Shown here: in pieces, positions 1-10,054 of the stretch
Layout: each line of letters opens with the position of its first letter
Numbering within the stretch: position 1 is the stretch's first letter
Made by a program: the position numbers and the translations under genes
Notes under the pieces: model-generated
Database searches by the model: none
Seen by the model: only the letters and a program-made list of their open reading frames with translations
What the model was told of the DNA's origin: nothing
From: Muribaculaceae bacterium
Lineage (GTDB): Bacteria; Bacteroidota; Bacteroidia; Bacteroidales; Muribaculaceae
DNA length: 64,000 nt
Reading direction: 5' to 3'
NCBI GenBank assembly: GCA_022509105.1
Contig: JAFLTV010000002.1
Span: 51,341 to 115,340, forward strand

Positions 1-2
1 AG

Positions 3-1070
3 TCATCCTCGCCGATGGGCGGAGGCAACGAAAAGACTCCGGATTTTGATCCCCAGTTGAACGAGGCTTTGACGTTTGAGAATTATTGTGTGGGAGAAAG
101 CAACAAGCTCCCTTATACAATTGCAGAATATATTGCCAACAATCCGGCAAAGAATGACTTTAATCCCTTCTTCCTTTATGGAGATGTGGGTGTGGGGAAA
201 ACCCATCTCGTCCAGGCCATAGGAATCAGGGTAAAAGAGAGCCGCCCGAGGGCTAAGGTGAGCTTTGTGACCTTAAGACAGTTCCAGCAGCTATATCAGA
301 ATGCAGTTATAAATAAGACTGTGCCATATTTTATAAGCTGGTTCCAGCAAATGGATGTGCTCCTTATAGATGATTTGCAAGAGTTAAGCCATAAGGGAGG
401 CACCACAGATGCTTTGTTTGCCATATTCAATCATCTGCATCAGAATGGCAAGGCGTTGATTTTCACATGTGATCGTCCGCCAATGGAACTCGACGGCATA
501 GCCGACCGTCTTATCGACAGATTTAAATGGGGCATTACCGAAAGATTGAATCAGCCGGATGTAGAGCTTAAAAAGAAAATCCTGGAATTCAAAGCTTCAA
601 AAAACGGGCTCGAATTGAGCAAGCCGGTGATTGATCTGATAGCGGAAAGCAGCACAGGCTCCGTGAGAGAGCTGGAGGGAATCGTGATGGGCATTCTGAC
701 GAGATCCATCGCCTTGAACAGGCCAATCACCCTTGAACTTGCAAAAGAGGTTATGGCCCACACTGTGAGACCTAAAGCACAGAAAGTAATCAATTTTGAC
801 ATGATTGTCGAAGCCACGGCTGAATTCTATAACCTTAATCCTGACGTTATCTTTTCAAAGAGCAGAGTGAGAGATGTGGCGGATGCCAGACATGTCATAA
901 TGTATCTCAGCCATAAACTGACCCAGCTGTCATCAAGTTCCATAGGGCAGAAACTCAACCGAAGCCACACGACAGTGCTCCACGGAATCAATGCTGTTGA
1001 AGACAGACTGCCGATTCTGAAAGAATTGCAAGAGGCCGTCTCCTCAATCGAAGCCGACCTCAAAAGCTAA
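3..1070 (+). CDS. dnaA: Chromosomal replication initiator protein DnaA, 5'-truncated by the window edge
   Basis: Walker A GDVGVGKTHL, Walker B LLIDDLQ, C-terminal domain IV RDVADARHVIMYLSHKLT...LNRSHTTVLHG. The frame is open to the left edge. Confidence 0.97.
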   Translation, partial: SSSPMGGGNEKTPDFDPQLNEALTFENYCVGESNKLPYTIAEYIANNPAKNDFNPFFLYGDVGVGKTHLVQAIGIRVKESRPRAKVSFVTLRQFQQLYQNAVINKTVPYFISWFQQMDVLLIDDLQELSHKGGTTDALFAIFNHLHQNGKALIFTCDRPPMELDGIADRLIDRFKWGITERLNQPDVELKKKILEFKASKNGLELSKPVIDLIAESSTGSVRELEGIVMGILTRSIALNRPITLELAKEVMAHTVRPKAQKVINFDMIVEATAEFYNLNPDVIFSKSRVRDVADARHVIMYLSHKLTQLSSSSIGQKLNRSHTTVLHGINAVEDRLPILKELQEAVSSIEADLKS

Positions 1071-1106
1071 ATCCTCATAAGATTTGGGAGATTGCCGAAA
1101 GGAAAG

Positions 1107-3317
1107 TTAGCTTTCGGCTATGTCATATCTCAATTTGTCAATAATGAGACGAATGTCGCTTGTCTGAATCCCCAGTAATTTGAGGATGGCATTGTCTTCT
1201 TTAAGGGCTATCATCAATTCTCTGTAATCATTATTGACAGTAAGCTTCATAAAAGATTTATAAAGATTAAGAGCCTTGTTGAATTGCTTTGAAGCCATAG
1301 CCGACAAAGCCGCATTCAGATAGTCTGCTTTATCCGGATCCGGGGCTAAAGTCAGCTTTTCAAAAGAGGCGTTAGCTTTATCGAGATTGCCTGCAAGCAT
1401 CTGAGTCCATGCGATTGCTCTTTTGGGCGCTTTTTTCTCGGGTTTCAGATATTCGGCGTGGAAAAATTTCTTCAAAGCTTCGTCATATTCCCCAATATCC
1501 AACAGAGATTGCGCGGCACTCATCAGAAGATGGTAATTTTCCGGATCCTCGGCAAGAGCTTTATCATAATATTTCAAAGCCTCTTTCAACATTCCGGCCT
1601 TTTTATAGCATAAAGCCAGTTTCTTGTTAAGCCATTGATTGTCAGGTTTTAGAATTTCAGCCTTACGATACCATTCGATCGCCTCGGCGTAACGGCCTAA
1701 TTTGTCGAGGCAATATCCGGTTTTCTCCCAGACTCCGACTTCGCCCGGAAGCAACTCATCCAACAGGATAAACATTCCGGCAGCCTCTTCAAAATATTTA
1801 TATTTGAAATAGAATTCCGCCATAATCTTCAGAGTCTCAGCTGTAATGCCGAGTATATCAATGAGGGGCCGGATCTGATCTGCAGTGACGGGATTCTCAA
1901 ACGGATCGTTGAAATCCTTACGTTTCCTGAAAAGTTTGAAAAAGCGGTAAAGATCTTGGAGATAATGTTTTATCTCTCTTTGTAATTTCTTTTTATCAGT
2001 GTCTCCAACTGCAGAAGTCAAGACCTCCTCTGCCTGTTTCATCTGTTGTTCTATATTATTAAGCATCATGCCTCTCTGAGCTTCAGGCATGCTTTTCATA
2101 GAAAGCAGAAAAGAATAGATGTCGGAATCGCACATTGCCAGGCCTAATCTTTTAAAGGCATCTTCATTGGATTCGGAGGACAAGTCTGTCAATTCAGGAT
2201 GAACGGGTATGTAAGGTAAAAACCAATTTACAACCTGGTTGAAGAATGGGAACCCTTTGAGATTTGAGAAAGTGGTCATCATCACATCGGCCCCTTCCAT
2301 CTGCATATCATTAATCTCCTGAAGTCTGTCTTGAATTCCACTCTCTTCAAAAAGTTGCTCCCATTCGGGATTTATGTCGGAAAGAAAATCTTCGGAGTCG
2401 GAAGCCATATTCCTCATCTTTTCGATAATTTCAGGTTTGATTTTCATCAATTCCGGGATTACTTCCTCCCGCATTTTACGAGTGATTCGTTTTGTGTCGT
2501 AAGTTTGAATCAGCGAGATGAAAATAGAGTTGAAAAGGTCTTTCATTTCCGGATCTTCTTTCATGAGGAGGAGCCGGCTTTTAATGCTTGTGATGCTCGC
2601 TAACCTTCCGGAATGAAAGATAGAAATAAGACTGATAGCAACAATTGTTCTTGCTCTTACTTCTATGGATTGCGGTGATTCAAAGATATCGAGCAGAAGA
2701 TTGAGTGCATCAGGGTCGAAATAATGAGTATTTCCCAATAATATCGCTCCTATAATGATGGATTTTGCATAGTCGGGAGTCTCCGGATCGAGGAGGGCTT
2801 GCCTTATTTGGATATATTCGGGAGAATCCGCTCCAAACATGGTCCAGACATAATTGAAAAGATTGCCAAGAGCCTGCAGTTGGGATTGAGATATCTCTGC
2901 AATCTCTAAATTCTTTTCTTCAGCGGCTTTTTTGTCGGCATCAAAAGCTTCCTTAAATTCATTGAAGCGAGTTTCAAAAGAGGATTTTTTAAGAATCTCC
3001 ATTCTTTTTGCCGTAGAATAGGAATCGCTGCTTTCCGCAAGAAGATTTTCCCTGAGAATAAGGTCGTTAAGCCTGAAAAGCTTTTCCCGGATATCCTCGA
3101 GCATATTGTTTCTGGAAGGGTCTTCTATTCCGTCGATCATAAATCGCAGAAGATATCGATAGGTGGTTTCCAGGGCAAGAATTTTCTCCCACTCCGGACG
3201 CAGGGAGTCAAACCTCAGAATTTTGCTTTTTATAAGGGAAAAGGATTCGTTGAGACGAGATGAATTAATCAGCTGACTGATTTTTATATATGACTGTTGA
3301 AACTGGGATAACTGCAT
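1107..3317 (-). CDS. Tetratricopeptide-repeat protein with long alpha-helical N-terminus
   Basis: C-terminal TPR units (EAAGMFILLDELLPGEVGVWEKTGYCLDKLGRYAEAIEWYRKAEILKPDNQWLNKKLALCYKKAG). Start at the Met at 3317 (MQLSQFQQSYIKIS) is preferred; the track start at 3425 would overlap the divergent gene. Confidence 0.8.
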   Translation of the reverse strand: MQLSQFQQSYIKISQLINSSRLNESFSLIKSKILRFDSLRPEWEKILALETTYRYLLRFMIDGIEDPSRNNMLEDIREKLFRLNDLILRENLLAESSDSYSTAKRMEILKKSSFETRFNEFKEAFDADKKAAEEKNLEIAEISQSQLQALGNLFNYVWTMFGADSPEYIQIRQALLDPETPDYAKSIIIGAILLGNTHYFDPDALNLLLDIFESPQSIEVRARTIVAISLISIFHSGRLASITSIKSRLLLMKEDPEMKDLFNSIFISLIQTYDTKRITRKMREEVIPELMKIKPEIIEKMRNMASDSEDFLSDINPEWEQLFEESGIQDRLQEINDMQMEGADVMMTTFSNLKGFPFFNQVVNWFLPYIPVHPELTDLSSESNEDAFKRLGLAMCDSDIYSFLLSMKSMPEAQRGMMLNNIEQQMKQAEEVLTSAVGDTDKKKLQREIKHYLQDLYRFFKLFRKRKDFNDPFENPVTADQIRPLIDILGITAETLKIMAEFYFKYKYFEEAAGMFILLDELLPGEVGVWEKTGYCLDKLGRYAEAIEWYRKAEILKPDNQWLNKKLALCYKKAGMLKEALKYYDKALAEDPENYHLLMSAAQSLLDIGEYDEALKKFFHAEYLKPEKKAPKRAIAWTQMLAGNLDKANASFEKLTLAPDPDKADYLNAALSAMASKQFNKALNLYKSFMKLTVNNDYRELMIALKEDNAILKLLGIQTSDIRLIIDKLRYDIAES

Positions 3318-3400
3318 AAAAAATATCTTTACAAAGGAAACAGACAAAAATTGTGCCGAAAAAGCATTAACTTTGCGGAAAGATAATAAAAAAGTCAGTA

Positions 3401-3868
3401 ATGGTAATACAAAGATGGCAATCATTTCTGTTGTTTATCGCAGCTGCGGTGATGGCATGTTTCACATTCTTCCCGATAGGACAGATAACTACAACAGACT
3501 ACACTCTGAATTTAAAGGCGCTTGGATTCTTTCAGGCCGGCGATCCCACCAACGGCATGGAACCTATAGTGATCCATACATGGTATTTTTTCATGTTATC
3601 TATAACGACAATAGTGCTTCTGTTGCTTGACATCTTCCTTTACTCTAACTTGAGACTTCAAATGAGGGTCTGCATGGTGTGTTTGCTGTTTATAGTGGCA
3701 GATGCCTGTGTTGGAGGCCTATTGGGATTCTGCAGGATTGAGGATGGCCAGATATGGTGGAACACAACCATTTTGTGTCCCTTTATAGCTATCTTCACAA
3801 CTATCTTCGCCTATAATCGGATGAAGGCAGACTATACGCTTTTGAAAAGCGCTGACAGACTAAGGTAA
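3401..3868 (+). CDS. DUF4293-type small membrane protein
   Basis: About four predicted TM helices; MVIQRWQSFLLFIAAAVMACFTFFPIGQ start typical of Bacteroidetes DUF4293. A TAACTTTG -7 element lies about 25 nt upstream. Confidence 0.75.
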   Translation: MVIQRWQSFLLFIAAAVMACFTFFPIGQITTTDYTLNLKALGFFQAGDPTNGMEPIVIHTWYFFMLSITTIVLLLLDIFLYSNLRLQMRVCMVCLLFIVADACVGGLLGFCRIEDGQIWWNTTILCPFIAIFTTIFAYNRMKADYTLLKSADRLR

Positions 3869-3910
3869 AAAATTGATAAACTAACTGCTGGGAGGCAGAT
3901 ATATAATAAT

Positions 3911-5392
3911 ATGGCAAAAGAATTAAAAGATCTCACAAAGAGAAGTGAGGACTATTCAAAATGGTATAATGAACTCGTAGTAAAGGCCGACCTTGCGGAG
4001 CAAAGCCCTGTGAGAGGCTGCATGGTGATTAAACCTTACGGTTATGCAATATGGGAAAAAATGCAACAGACCTTAGACAGCATGTTTAAGGCAACAGGCG
4101 TTCAGAATGCATATTTCCCATTGTTGATACCCAAATCATATTTGTGTCGCGAGGCTGAACATGTGGAGGGTTTTGCAAAGGAGTGTGCCATTGTCACCCA
4201 CTATCGCCTGAAAAATGATCCGGAAGGAAACGGCGTGATTGTCGACCCGGAAGCTAAGCTTGAAGAAGAATTTATCATAAGGCCCACTTCGGAAACTATA
4301 ATCTGGGGCACTTATAAAAACTGGATTCACAGTTACAGGGATTTGCCGTTGCTGATCAATCAATGGGCAAACGTGATGAGATGGGAGATGAGGACAAGAA
4401 TGTTCTTGCGCACTGCTGAATTCCTGTGGCAGGAGGGTCACTGCGCCCATGAAACCGCTGAAGAATCAGAAGCACGCACTGTTGAAATGATCAATATTTA
4501 TGCGGATTTTGCTGAGAAATATATGGCTATGCCTGTGATAAAGGGTGTGAAGTCGGAAAATGAACGTTTTGCCGGAGCTGTCAACACTTATACAATCGAA
4601 GCCATGATGCAGGATGGCAAGGCATTGCAAGCAGGCACTTCCCATAATCTCGGCCAGAATTTCGCAAAAGCCTTCGATGTTACTTTCATCAATAAAGAAA
4701 ACAAGCCGGAATATGTCTGGGCTAATTCTTGGGGTGTCTCTACCAGATTGATGGGAGCGCTGATTATGACCCATTCAGATGACAACGGTCTTGTTTTGCC
4801 TCCGAAACTGGCTCCTATACAGGTTGTGATTGTTCCCATCTATAAGACAGATGAAGACAAAAAGAATATCACAGAGACTGTGAAACCTATAATGGAAGAA
4901 TTGAAGAAAAAAGGAATCACAGTCAAATATGACGACGACGACAAGAGGCGTCCCGGCTTTAAGTTTGCGGAATATGAATTGAAAGGAGTGCCTTTGAGAC
5001 TTGCCATGGGTGTGAGAGACCTTGAAAACGGCACTGTAGAGATCATGAGAAGAGACACTCTTGAGAAGGAGACAGTGGCTCTGGAAGGTATTGCCGAAAG
5101 AATAGAGAAAGAACTGGATGATATACAGGATGCTCTGTTCCAAAGGGCGCTTGGAGTGAGGGAGTCGAATACTTTCAAAATCGATTCTTACGAAGAATTT
5201 AAAGAAAAGATTGACAAAGGCGGTTTCTTCCTGGCCCACTGGGACGGCACGACCGAAACTGAAGAAAAGATAAAAGAGGAAACCAAGGCCACAATACGCT
5301 GCATACCTCTCGACGGAAAAGAGGAGGAGGGAGTTTGCATGGTGACCGGTAAACCCTCGAAGCGAAGAGTGATAATAGCCAGAGCTTATTAA
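3911..5392 (+). CDS. proS: Prolyl-tRNA synthetase (archaeal/eukaryote-like type)
   Basis: Class II motifs: [76 protein letters not shown]. Confidence 0.96.
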   Translation: MAKELKDLTKRSEDYSKWYNELVVKADLAEQSPVRGCMVIKPYGYAIWEKMQQTLDSMFKATGVQNAYFPLLIPKSYLCREAEHVEGFAKECAIVTHYRLKNDPEGNGVIVDPEAKLEEEFIIRPTSETIIWGTYKNWIHSYRDLPLLINQWANVMRWEMRTRMFLRTAEFLWQEGHCAHETAEESEARTVEMINIYADFAEKYMAMPVIKGVKSENERFAGAVNTYTIEAMMQDGKALQAGTSHNLGQNFAKAFDVTFINKENKPEYVWANSWGVSTRLMGALIMTHSDDNGLVLPPKLAPIQVVIVPIYKTDEDKKNITETVKPIMEELKKKGITVKYDDDDKRRPGFKFAEYELKGVPLRLAMGVRDLENGTVEIMRRDTLEKETVALEGIAERIEKELDDIQDALFQRALGVRESNTFKIDSYEEFKEKIDKGGFFLAHWDGTTETEEKIKEETKATIRCIPLDGKEEEGVCMVTGKPSKRRVIIARAY

Positions 5393-5425
5393 TTATCATT
5401 ATAATATAAGAGCCTAAATCCCTAT

Positions 5426-7600
5426 ATGAAAAGAATAGTAAACTTATTTTTGCTTTTGCTGCTTATAGCTCCAGCTATCTCTGCAGAATTGACAATCTCC
5501 GACTATTGCGATCTTAGTCAGACCACTCCCAAGGGCATAAAGGATATAACACCCATGCCTAATGAGCCGGAAAGTTTTCTCGCTATAAGCGATGACGGGA
5601 TGTCCATTGAAAAATATAGTTATAAGACCGGGAAAAAAACGGGGGAAATCTTCAATATCTCCACTGTGAAAGGAGACATTAAGATAAATTCTTTCGACGG
5701 TTTTAAAATCAGCGATAACGGAAAGAAAATATTGCTATGGAACTCCAAGAAGAAAATCTATAGATATAGCTTCTATGCGGAATATTATGTCTATGATATC
5801 TTCAGGAGCACATTGGCTAAAGTCAGCGACAAAGGTCTGCAAAGAGGAGCCACCATCAGTCATGACGGACGCTATGTGGCCTATATGCGTGATAACAATA
5901 TCTTTATTTCCAACCTTGACTACAAGACCGATTTTGCCATAACGGATGATGGCAAGGCAGGGAGCATCATCAATGGAATTCCCGACTGGAGCTATGAGGA
6001 AGAGTTTGATATGCAGACTGCAATGAGATGGAGCGGAGATGACAATGTGCTGGCATATATAAAATTTAATGAAACGGATGTGCCGGAATATACTTTTGAC
6101 CAATATAGAAGCTTTTGTGATTCCGATCCTTGGGGCGACCTTTATCCCTCGACTTATTCCTACAAATACATGCTTCCGGGTTATCATAACTCAATAGTGA
6201 GCGTGCATGCCTACAACATGGACAACAGGGTCACCAAGAAGATTGATCTTCCATTGATGAATGACGATTATATCCCGTTGATGGAATTCGGAGAAGACGG
6301 TTCGAAATTGATGGTGACTGTGGTTAACCGCGAGCAGAACAAAATGACCCTCTATAATGCTAATCCCGGTTCGACTGTAGCCAAGCAGATTCTCACGGAA
6401 TCATCCACAACTTGGATAAGTCCTTACACTTATCAGATGGTTGACTACGGAAAAACAGAATTTGTGATCTGCAGCGAGCGTTCAGGCCGGAAGCAATTAT
6501 ATATTTATGATTACAACGGCACATTAAAACGCACCTTGACCAAAGGGGACTATAATGTCACAGCCTATTACGGAAAGGATGCCAAAGGCACTCATTATGT
6601 TCAGACCACTTCCCTGAGCCCGATATGCAGAAGAATTATCAGCATTGATGCCAAAGGCACTGAAAAAATGCTGACCGGAAAAACGGGCACTTCTTCCGCG
6701 GCCTTCAACACTTCACGGGAATATTTTGTAAAAACATTCAGCAGCAGCACCACGCCGCCGCAATACACCATCTGCAACGCTTCAGGCAATGTGTTGTCGG
6801 AATTGGAAATGAATGAAAAATATGCGGCTAAATATGCATCTGCGCCCAAAATGGAATTCTTTAAGATAAAGAATTCAATAGGAGAGGAAATGAATGCCTA
6901 TATTATAAAGCCGTTGAATTTTGACAGCGGAAAGAAATATCCACTGTTAATGTATCAATACAATGGCCCGGATTCACAGCTGGTGCTTGACAAATGGACA
7001 ATGGAAGGCGTGTTTTATATTGCATCAAGAGGTTATGTGGTGGTTTGTGTAGACGGCCGTGGAACCGGTAACCGCACAAATGAATGGACAAAATGCGTTT
7101 ATGGGAAATTGGGCATACTGGAGACTGAAGACCAATTGGCAGCCGTCAAATATCTTTCAAGCCAACCATATATAGACAAAAACCGGATGGCATGTTTCGG
7201 ATGGAGCTATGGAGGATATATGACCCTGATGGAGCTCACAGACAAAGCGTGTCCGTTTAAGGCAGGCGTTGCCATGGCTCCCGTGTCCGACTGGAGATAT
7301 TATGACGGAATATACACTGAACGATTTATGCGCACTCCCGACACCAATGCCTCAGGATATAAGAATTCGGCTCCGATGAACAGGACTGAGAATCTGAATT
7401 CCCGGTTGCTTATAATGTCGGGCACTGATGATGACAATGTGCACATGTATAACACTTTGAAATTCACATCAAAATTATCCTCGGAAGGTAAAGTATGCGA
7501 CATGATGATCTATGCCGGATATGAACACAGCCTGAGGATGTGTGATGCAAGAGTGCAGCTTTTCAGAAAGATTTCAGATTTTCTTGAAAATAATTTATAA
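5426..7600 (+). CDS. Dipeptidyl peptidase IV-like serine peptidase (family S9)
   Basis: Signal peptide; DPPIV N-terminal beta-propeller; nucleophile motif CFGWSYGGYMTL, TDDDNVH, GYEHSL. Confidence 0.93.
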   Translation: MKRIVNLFLLLLLIAPAISAELTISDYCDLSQTTPKGIKDITPMPNEPESFLAISDDGMSIEKYSYKTGKKTGEIFNISTVKGDIKINSFDGFKISDNGKKILLWNSKKKIYRYSFYAEYYVYDIFRSTLAKVSDKGLQRGATISHDGRYVAYMRDNNIFISNLDYKTDFAITDDGKAGSIINGIPDWSYEEEFDMQTAMRWSGDDNVLAYIKFNETDVPEYTFDQYRSFCDSDPWGDLYPSTYSYKYMLPGYHNSIVSVHAYNMDNRVTKKIDLPLMNDDYIPLMEFGEDGSKLMVTVVNREQNKMTLYNANPGSTVAKQILTESSTTWISPYTYQMVDYGKTEFVICSERSGRKQLYIYDYNGTLKRTLTKGDYNVTAYYGKDAKGTHYVQTTSLSPICRRIISIDAKGTEKMLTGKTGTSSAAFNTSREYFVKTFSSSTTPPQYTICNASGNVLSELEMNEKYAAKYASAPKMEFFKIKNSIGEEMNAYIIKPLNFDSGKKYPLLMYQYNGPDSQLVLDKWTMEGVFYIASRGYVVVCVDGRGTGNRTNEWTKCVYGKLGILETEDQLAAVKYLSSQPYIDKNRMACFGWSYGGYMTLMELTDKACPFKAGVAMAPVSDWRYYDGIYTERFMRTPDTNASGYKNSAPMNRTENLNSRLLIMSGTDDDNVHMYNTLKFTSKLSSEGKVCDMMIYAGYEHSLRMCDARVQLFRKISDFLENNL

Positions 7601-7799
7601 AGTGGTGAATAAGTCTGTTTAACAAACATTTAGAGCGAATTTGAGGAAATTCACTCATTTTGAATAAATCCTAATTGTTAAAAGGTCTTATAATCTGAAC
7701 ATTTTAAGTGGTATAACGTTTTAGTGGTAAGATGAGGCATCATCAAAACATGGTGCCTCTAATATAACCTCCTCTAAAACGACAATTTAGCAGAAAGAA

Positions 7800-9146
7800 A
7801 TGAGAGATATCGGCAAAGTAAACAGCAGCCAGGTTTTCGGATTATGGAAGAATTTGACCGTTTGCTTACTTGCAGTCATGGCAACCTTGCTGCTCTCCAA
7901 GATTTTACCCTACTATCTGTCACCGGTGATTGCCCTGTTGGTTGCTTCCGGATTGTATGTCTATATTTACAACGAGAGAGTGGCCTCTGTGAAAAATTGC
8001 ATGGTGCCCTGCATAACCATTTTATATAGTATTGTGGTTTATGCCTTCTTTACAATAATCCTGAATCTGATGCATATCTGGGGTCTTTTCGAAATGCCTC
8101 ATGAATTTATATTTTTCACAGATCCCTTCATTCCGGCTTTGATTTTAAATCCGGTGAGTTTCATAGTCATCACCTGGATTTATATTCGGCACAGAAAGCT
8201 GAAGATGTGCGTGGAATGTAGAACCAACCGTGTTTTAGGGGGCCAGAGAGGAGCAGCCGGTCTTTTGAAATCGGAGGCACACATGCAATTGAGAAATTTC
8301 ATGATACTCTCCGGAGTGCTTTCTGTTGCAATATGGATTTATTATCAATTCTTCTATATTGACGTCAATATCAATGCCAGGGATGCTTATATCTTCACTT
8401 GGCTTACTGTGATAGGACTCGCTATCGATGAATTATATTTCTCAATAAGATATTATAATCTTTACCTTGACCTGAAAGAAAATAATGAGTTGATAACTCC
8501 CGCGGAATTGCGTGATATGTCGGCAAAGACCTATCTTAGATTCTATGTTGTATGCGGAGATTATATGTATCTCACGGAGCATGCTGTGGACACCAGCGGC
8601 GGAAAGGCAGAGGTTTATGACACTCCTTTTTTCACAAAGCAGACGATGACCGGCTTCTTATCGGAAGACGTGAGAAAAATAATCACAGAGATGACAGGAG
8701 TTGACAACGGTGAATTAAGATTCTTTTATGGAAGAAAACGGCCGGATGATCAGAAACAAAGCCTGTTGAGATATTTTTACTTTTTAGACGGAGATATATC
8801 TGATTATCCCGAATTGGAAACAAAGGGAGAATGGGTGTCATTCGATAAAATTAAATACATATACTCCAATTATCCGTCAAAAATGGCCGAGCTGGCTGTG
8901 CACGATATAACAAGACTGGCCACTATAATACTTACAGAAAAGATTTTCAACGAAGACGGCTATAGAAAATCGGGTATTAAATCCTATAATCCCACCTTCA
9001 ACCTAAACGAAGTGAGAAAATCTAAGATCGACTTTCAGGATGACAAGTGGATAAAGATATCGTCTTTTAATTCCGACACATCTTTTTATAAACTTAAGAA
9101 ATGGTGGAAAGAGAGGAAGCAGAAATCCGACAGAACCATAGGCTGA
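7800..9146 (+). CDS. Uncharacterised polytopic membrane protein with C-terminal soluble region
   Basis: 448-aa ORF, several TM segments, a CVECRTNRVLGGQRGAAGLLKSEAHMQLRNF loop and a 240-aa soluble C-terminal part. I recognise no named domain. Confidence 0.75.
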   Translation: MRDIGKVNSSQVFGLWKNLTVCLLAVMATLLLSKILPYYLSPVIALLVASGLYVYIYNERVASVKNCMVPCITILYSIVVYAFFTIILNLMHIWGLFEMPHEFIFFTDPFIPALILNPVSFIVITWIYIRHRKLKMCVECRTNRVLGGQRGAAGLLKSEAHMQLRNFMILSGVLSVAIWIYYQFFYIDVNINARDAYIFTWLTVIGLAIDELYFSIRYYNLYLDLKENNELITPAELRDMSAKTYLRFYVVCGDYMYLTEHAVDTSGGKAEVYDTPFFTKQTMTGFLSEDVRKIITEMTGVDNGELRFFYGRKRPDDQKQSLLRYFYFLDGDISDYPELETKGEWVSFDKIKYIYSNYPSKMAELAVHDITRLATIILTEKIFNEDGYRKSGIKSYNPTFNLNEVRKSKIDFQDDKWIKISSFNSDTSFYKLKKWWKERKQKSDRTIG

Positions 9147-9148
9147 TA

Positions 9149-10054
9149 ATGATTCTGGGGCCCACAGCTACAGGAAAGACTGCAAGAGCTGTGAGCCTCT
9201 GTCGGGTTTTGAACGGGGAAGTGATAAGCGCGGATTCCCGCCAGGTTTATAGAAATATGGATATTGGTACGGGTAAAGATCTTGAAGAATATCAAGAAAT
9301 TCCCTATCATTTGATTGATATATGTGATGCCGGAGAAAAATATAACTTATACCGATATATTTCGGATTTCCATAAGTCGCTCGAAGATATTGAAGAGAGA
9401 GGTAAATATCCCGTGGTGTGTGGCGGTTCGGGGATGTATCTTGAAAATGCCATAAGCGGGATAAAATTGCCGGAAGTTCCTCAGAATCCACAACTAAGAG
9501 ACCGGCTTGCCGACAAAACCTTACCGGAACTAACTGAAATTTTAAGGCAGTATAAAACCCTTCATAATATCACGGATGTAGACACCGTGAAAAGAGCTAT
9601 ACGCGCTATAGAAATTGGTGAATATTATGCCTCTCATCCGGAAGAAGCCTTGACTGCCAACAGAAAATATACAACACCCATAAATTCGCTTATAATAGGT
9701 ATTGACATCCCCCGTGATATAAGGAGGGAAAGGATTTCAAAAAGACTTGAAACCAGACTTCGGCAGGGAATGTTGGAAGAGGGGAGGAGACTGCTTGAGA
9801 AAGGTCTTTCTTATGAAGATCTTGCTTATTACGGACTTGAATACAAGTTTATGGCCGACCATCTCACCGGAAAAATCTCATACGATGAAATGGTGAGACA
9901 ACTTGAAATCGCCATCCATCAGTTTGCGAAACGCCAGATGACATGGTTTCGCGGCATGGAGCGACGCGGCTTTAAAATCAATTGGTTGCCCTTCGATATG
10001 GAAGATTCGGCTTTCAATGAAAGGGTTTTATCCCTTATGAACGCAAAAAAGTGA
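9149..10054 (+). CDS. miaA: tRNA dimethylallyltransferase
   Basis: MILGPTATGKTARAVSL P-loop, ISADSRQVYRNMDIGTGK, DICDAGEKYNLY, QFAKRQMTWFRG. ATG at 9149, two nt after the upstream stop; the track start at 9101 is probably too long. Confidence 0.95.
   Translation: MILGPTATGKTARAVSLCRVLNGEVISADSRQVYRNMDIGTGKDLEEYQEIPYHLIDICDAGEKYNLYRYISDFHKSLEDIEERGKYPVVCGGSGMYLENAISGIKLPEVPQNPQLRDRLADKTLPELTEILRQYKTLHNITDVDTVKRAIRAIEIGEYYASHPEEALTANRKYTTPINSLIIGIDIPRDIRRERISKRLETRLRQGMLEEGRRLLEKGLSYEDLAYYGLEYKFMADHLTGKISYDEMVRQLEIAIHQFAKRQMTWFRGMERRGFKINWLPFDMEDSAFNERVLSLMNAKK

Noticed and set aside
1-1106. Possible oriC around dnaA
   Set aside because: Only the 3' part of dnaA is present and the downstream gap is 36 nt. 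I saw no DnaA-box cluster, and the upstream region is outside the window.
3318-3425. N-terminal hydrophobic extension of the TPR protein
   Set aside because: It would overlap the divergent DUF4293 gene and cover a promoter element; the Met at 3317 is a better start.
4136-5239. Long antisense ORFs opposite proS (4136-4450, 4466-4774, 4775-5239)
   Set aside because: They mirror a strongly conserved synthetase gene and have no recognisable domains or signals; shadow ORFs.
9101-9148. Apparent 46-nt coding overlap of the membrane protein with miaA
   Set aside because: The canonical MiaA P-loop begins at the ATG at 9149, so the overlap comes from choosing the upstream start.
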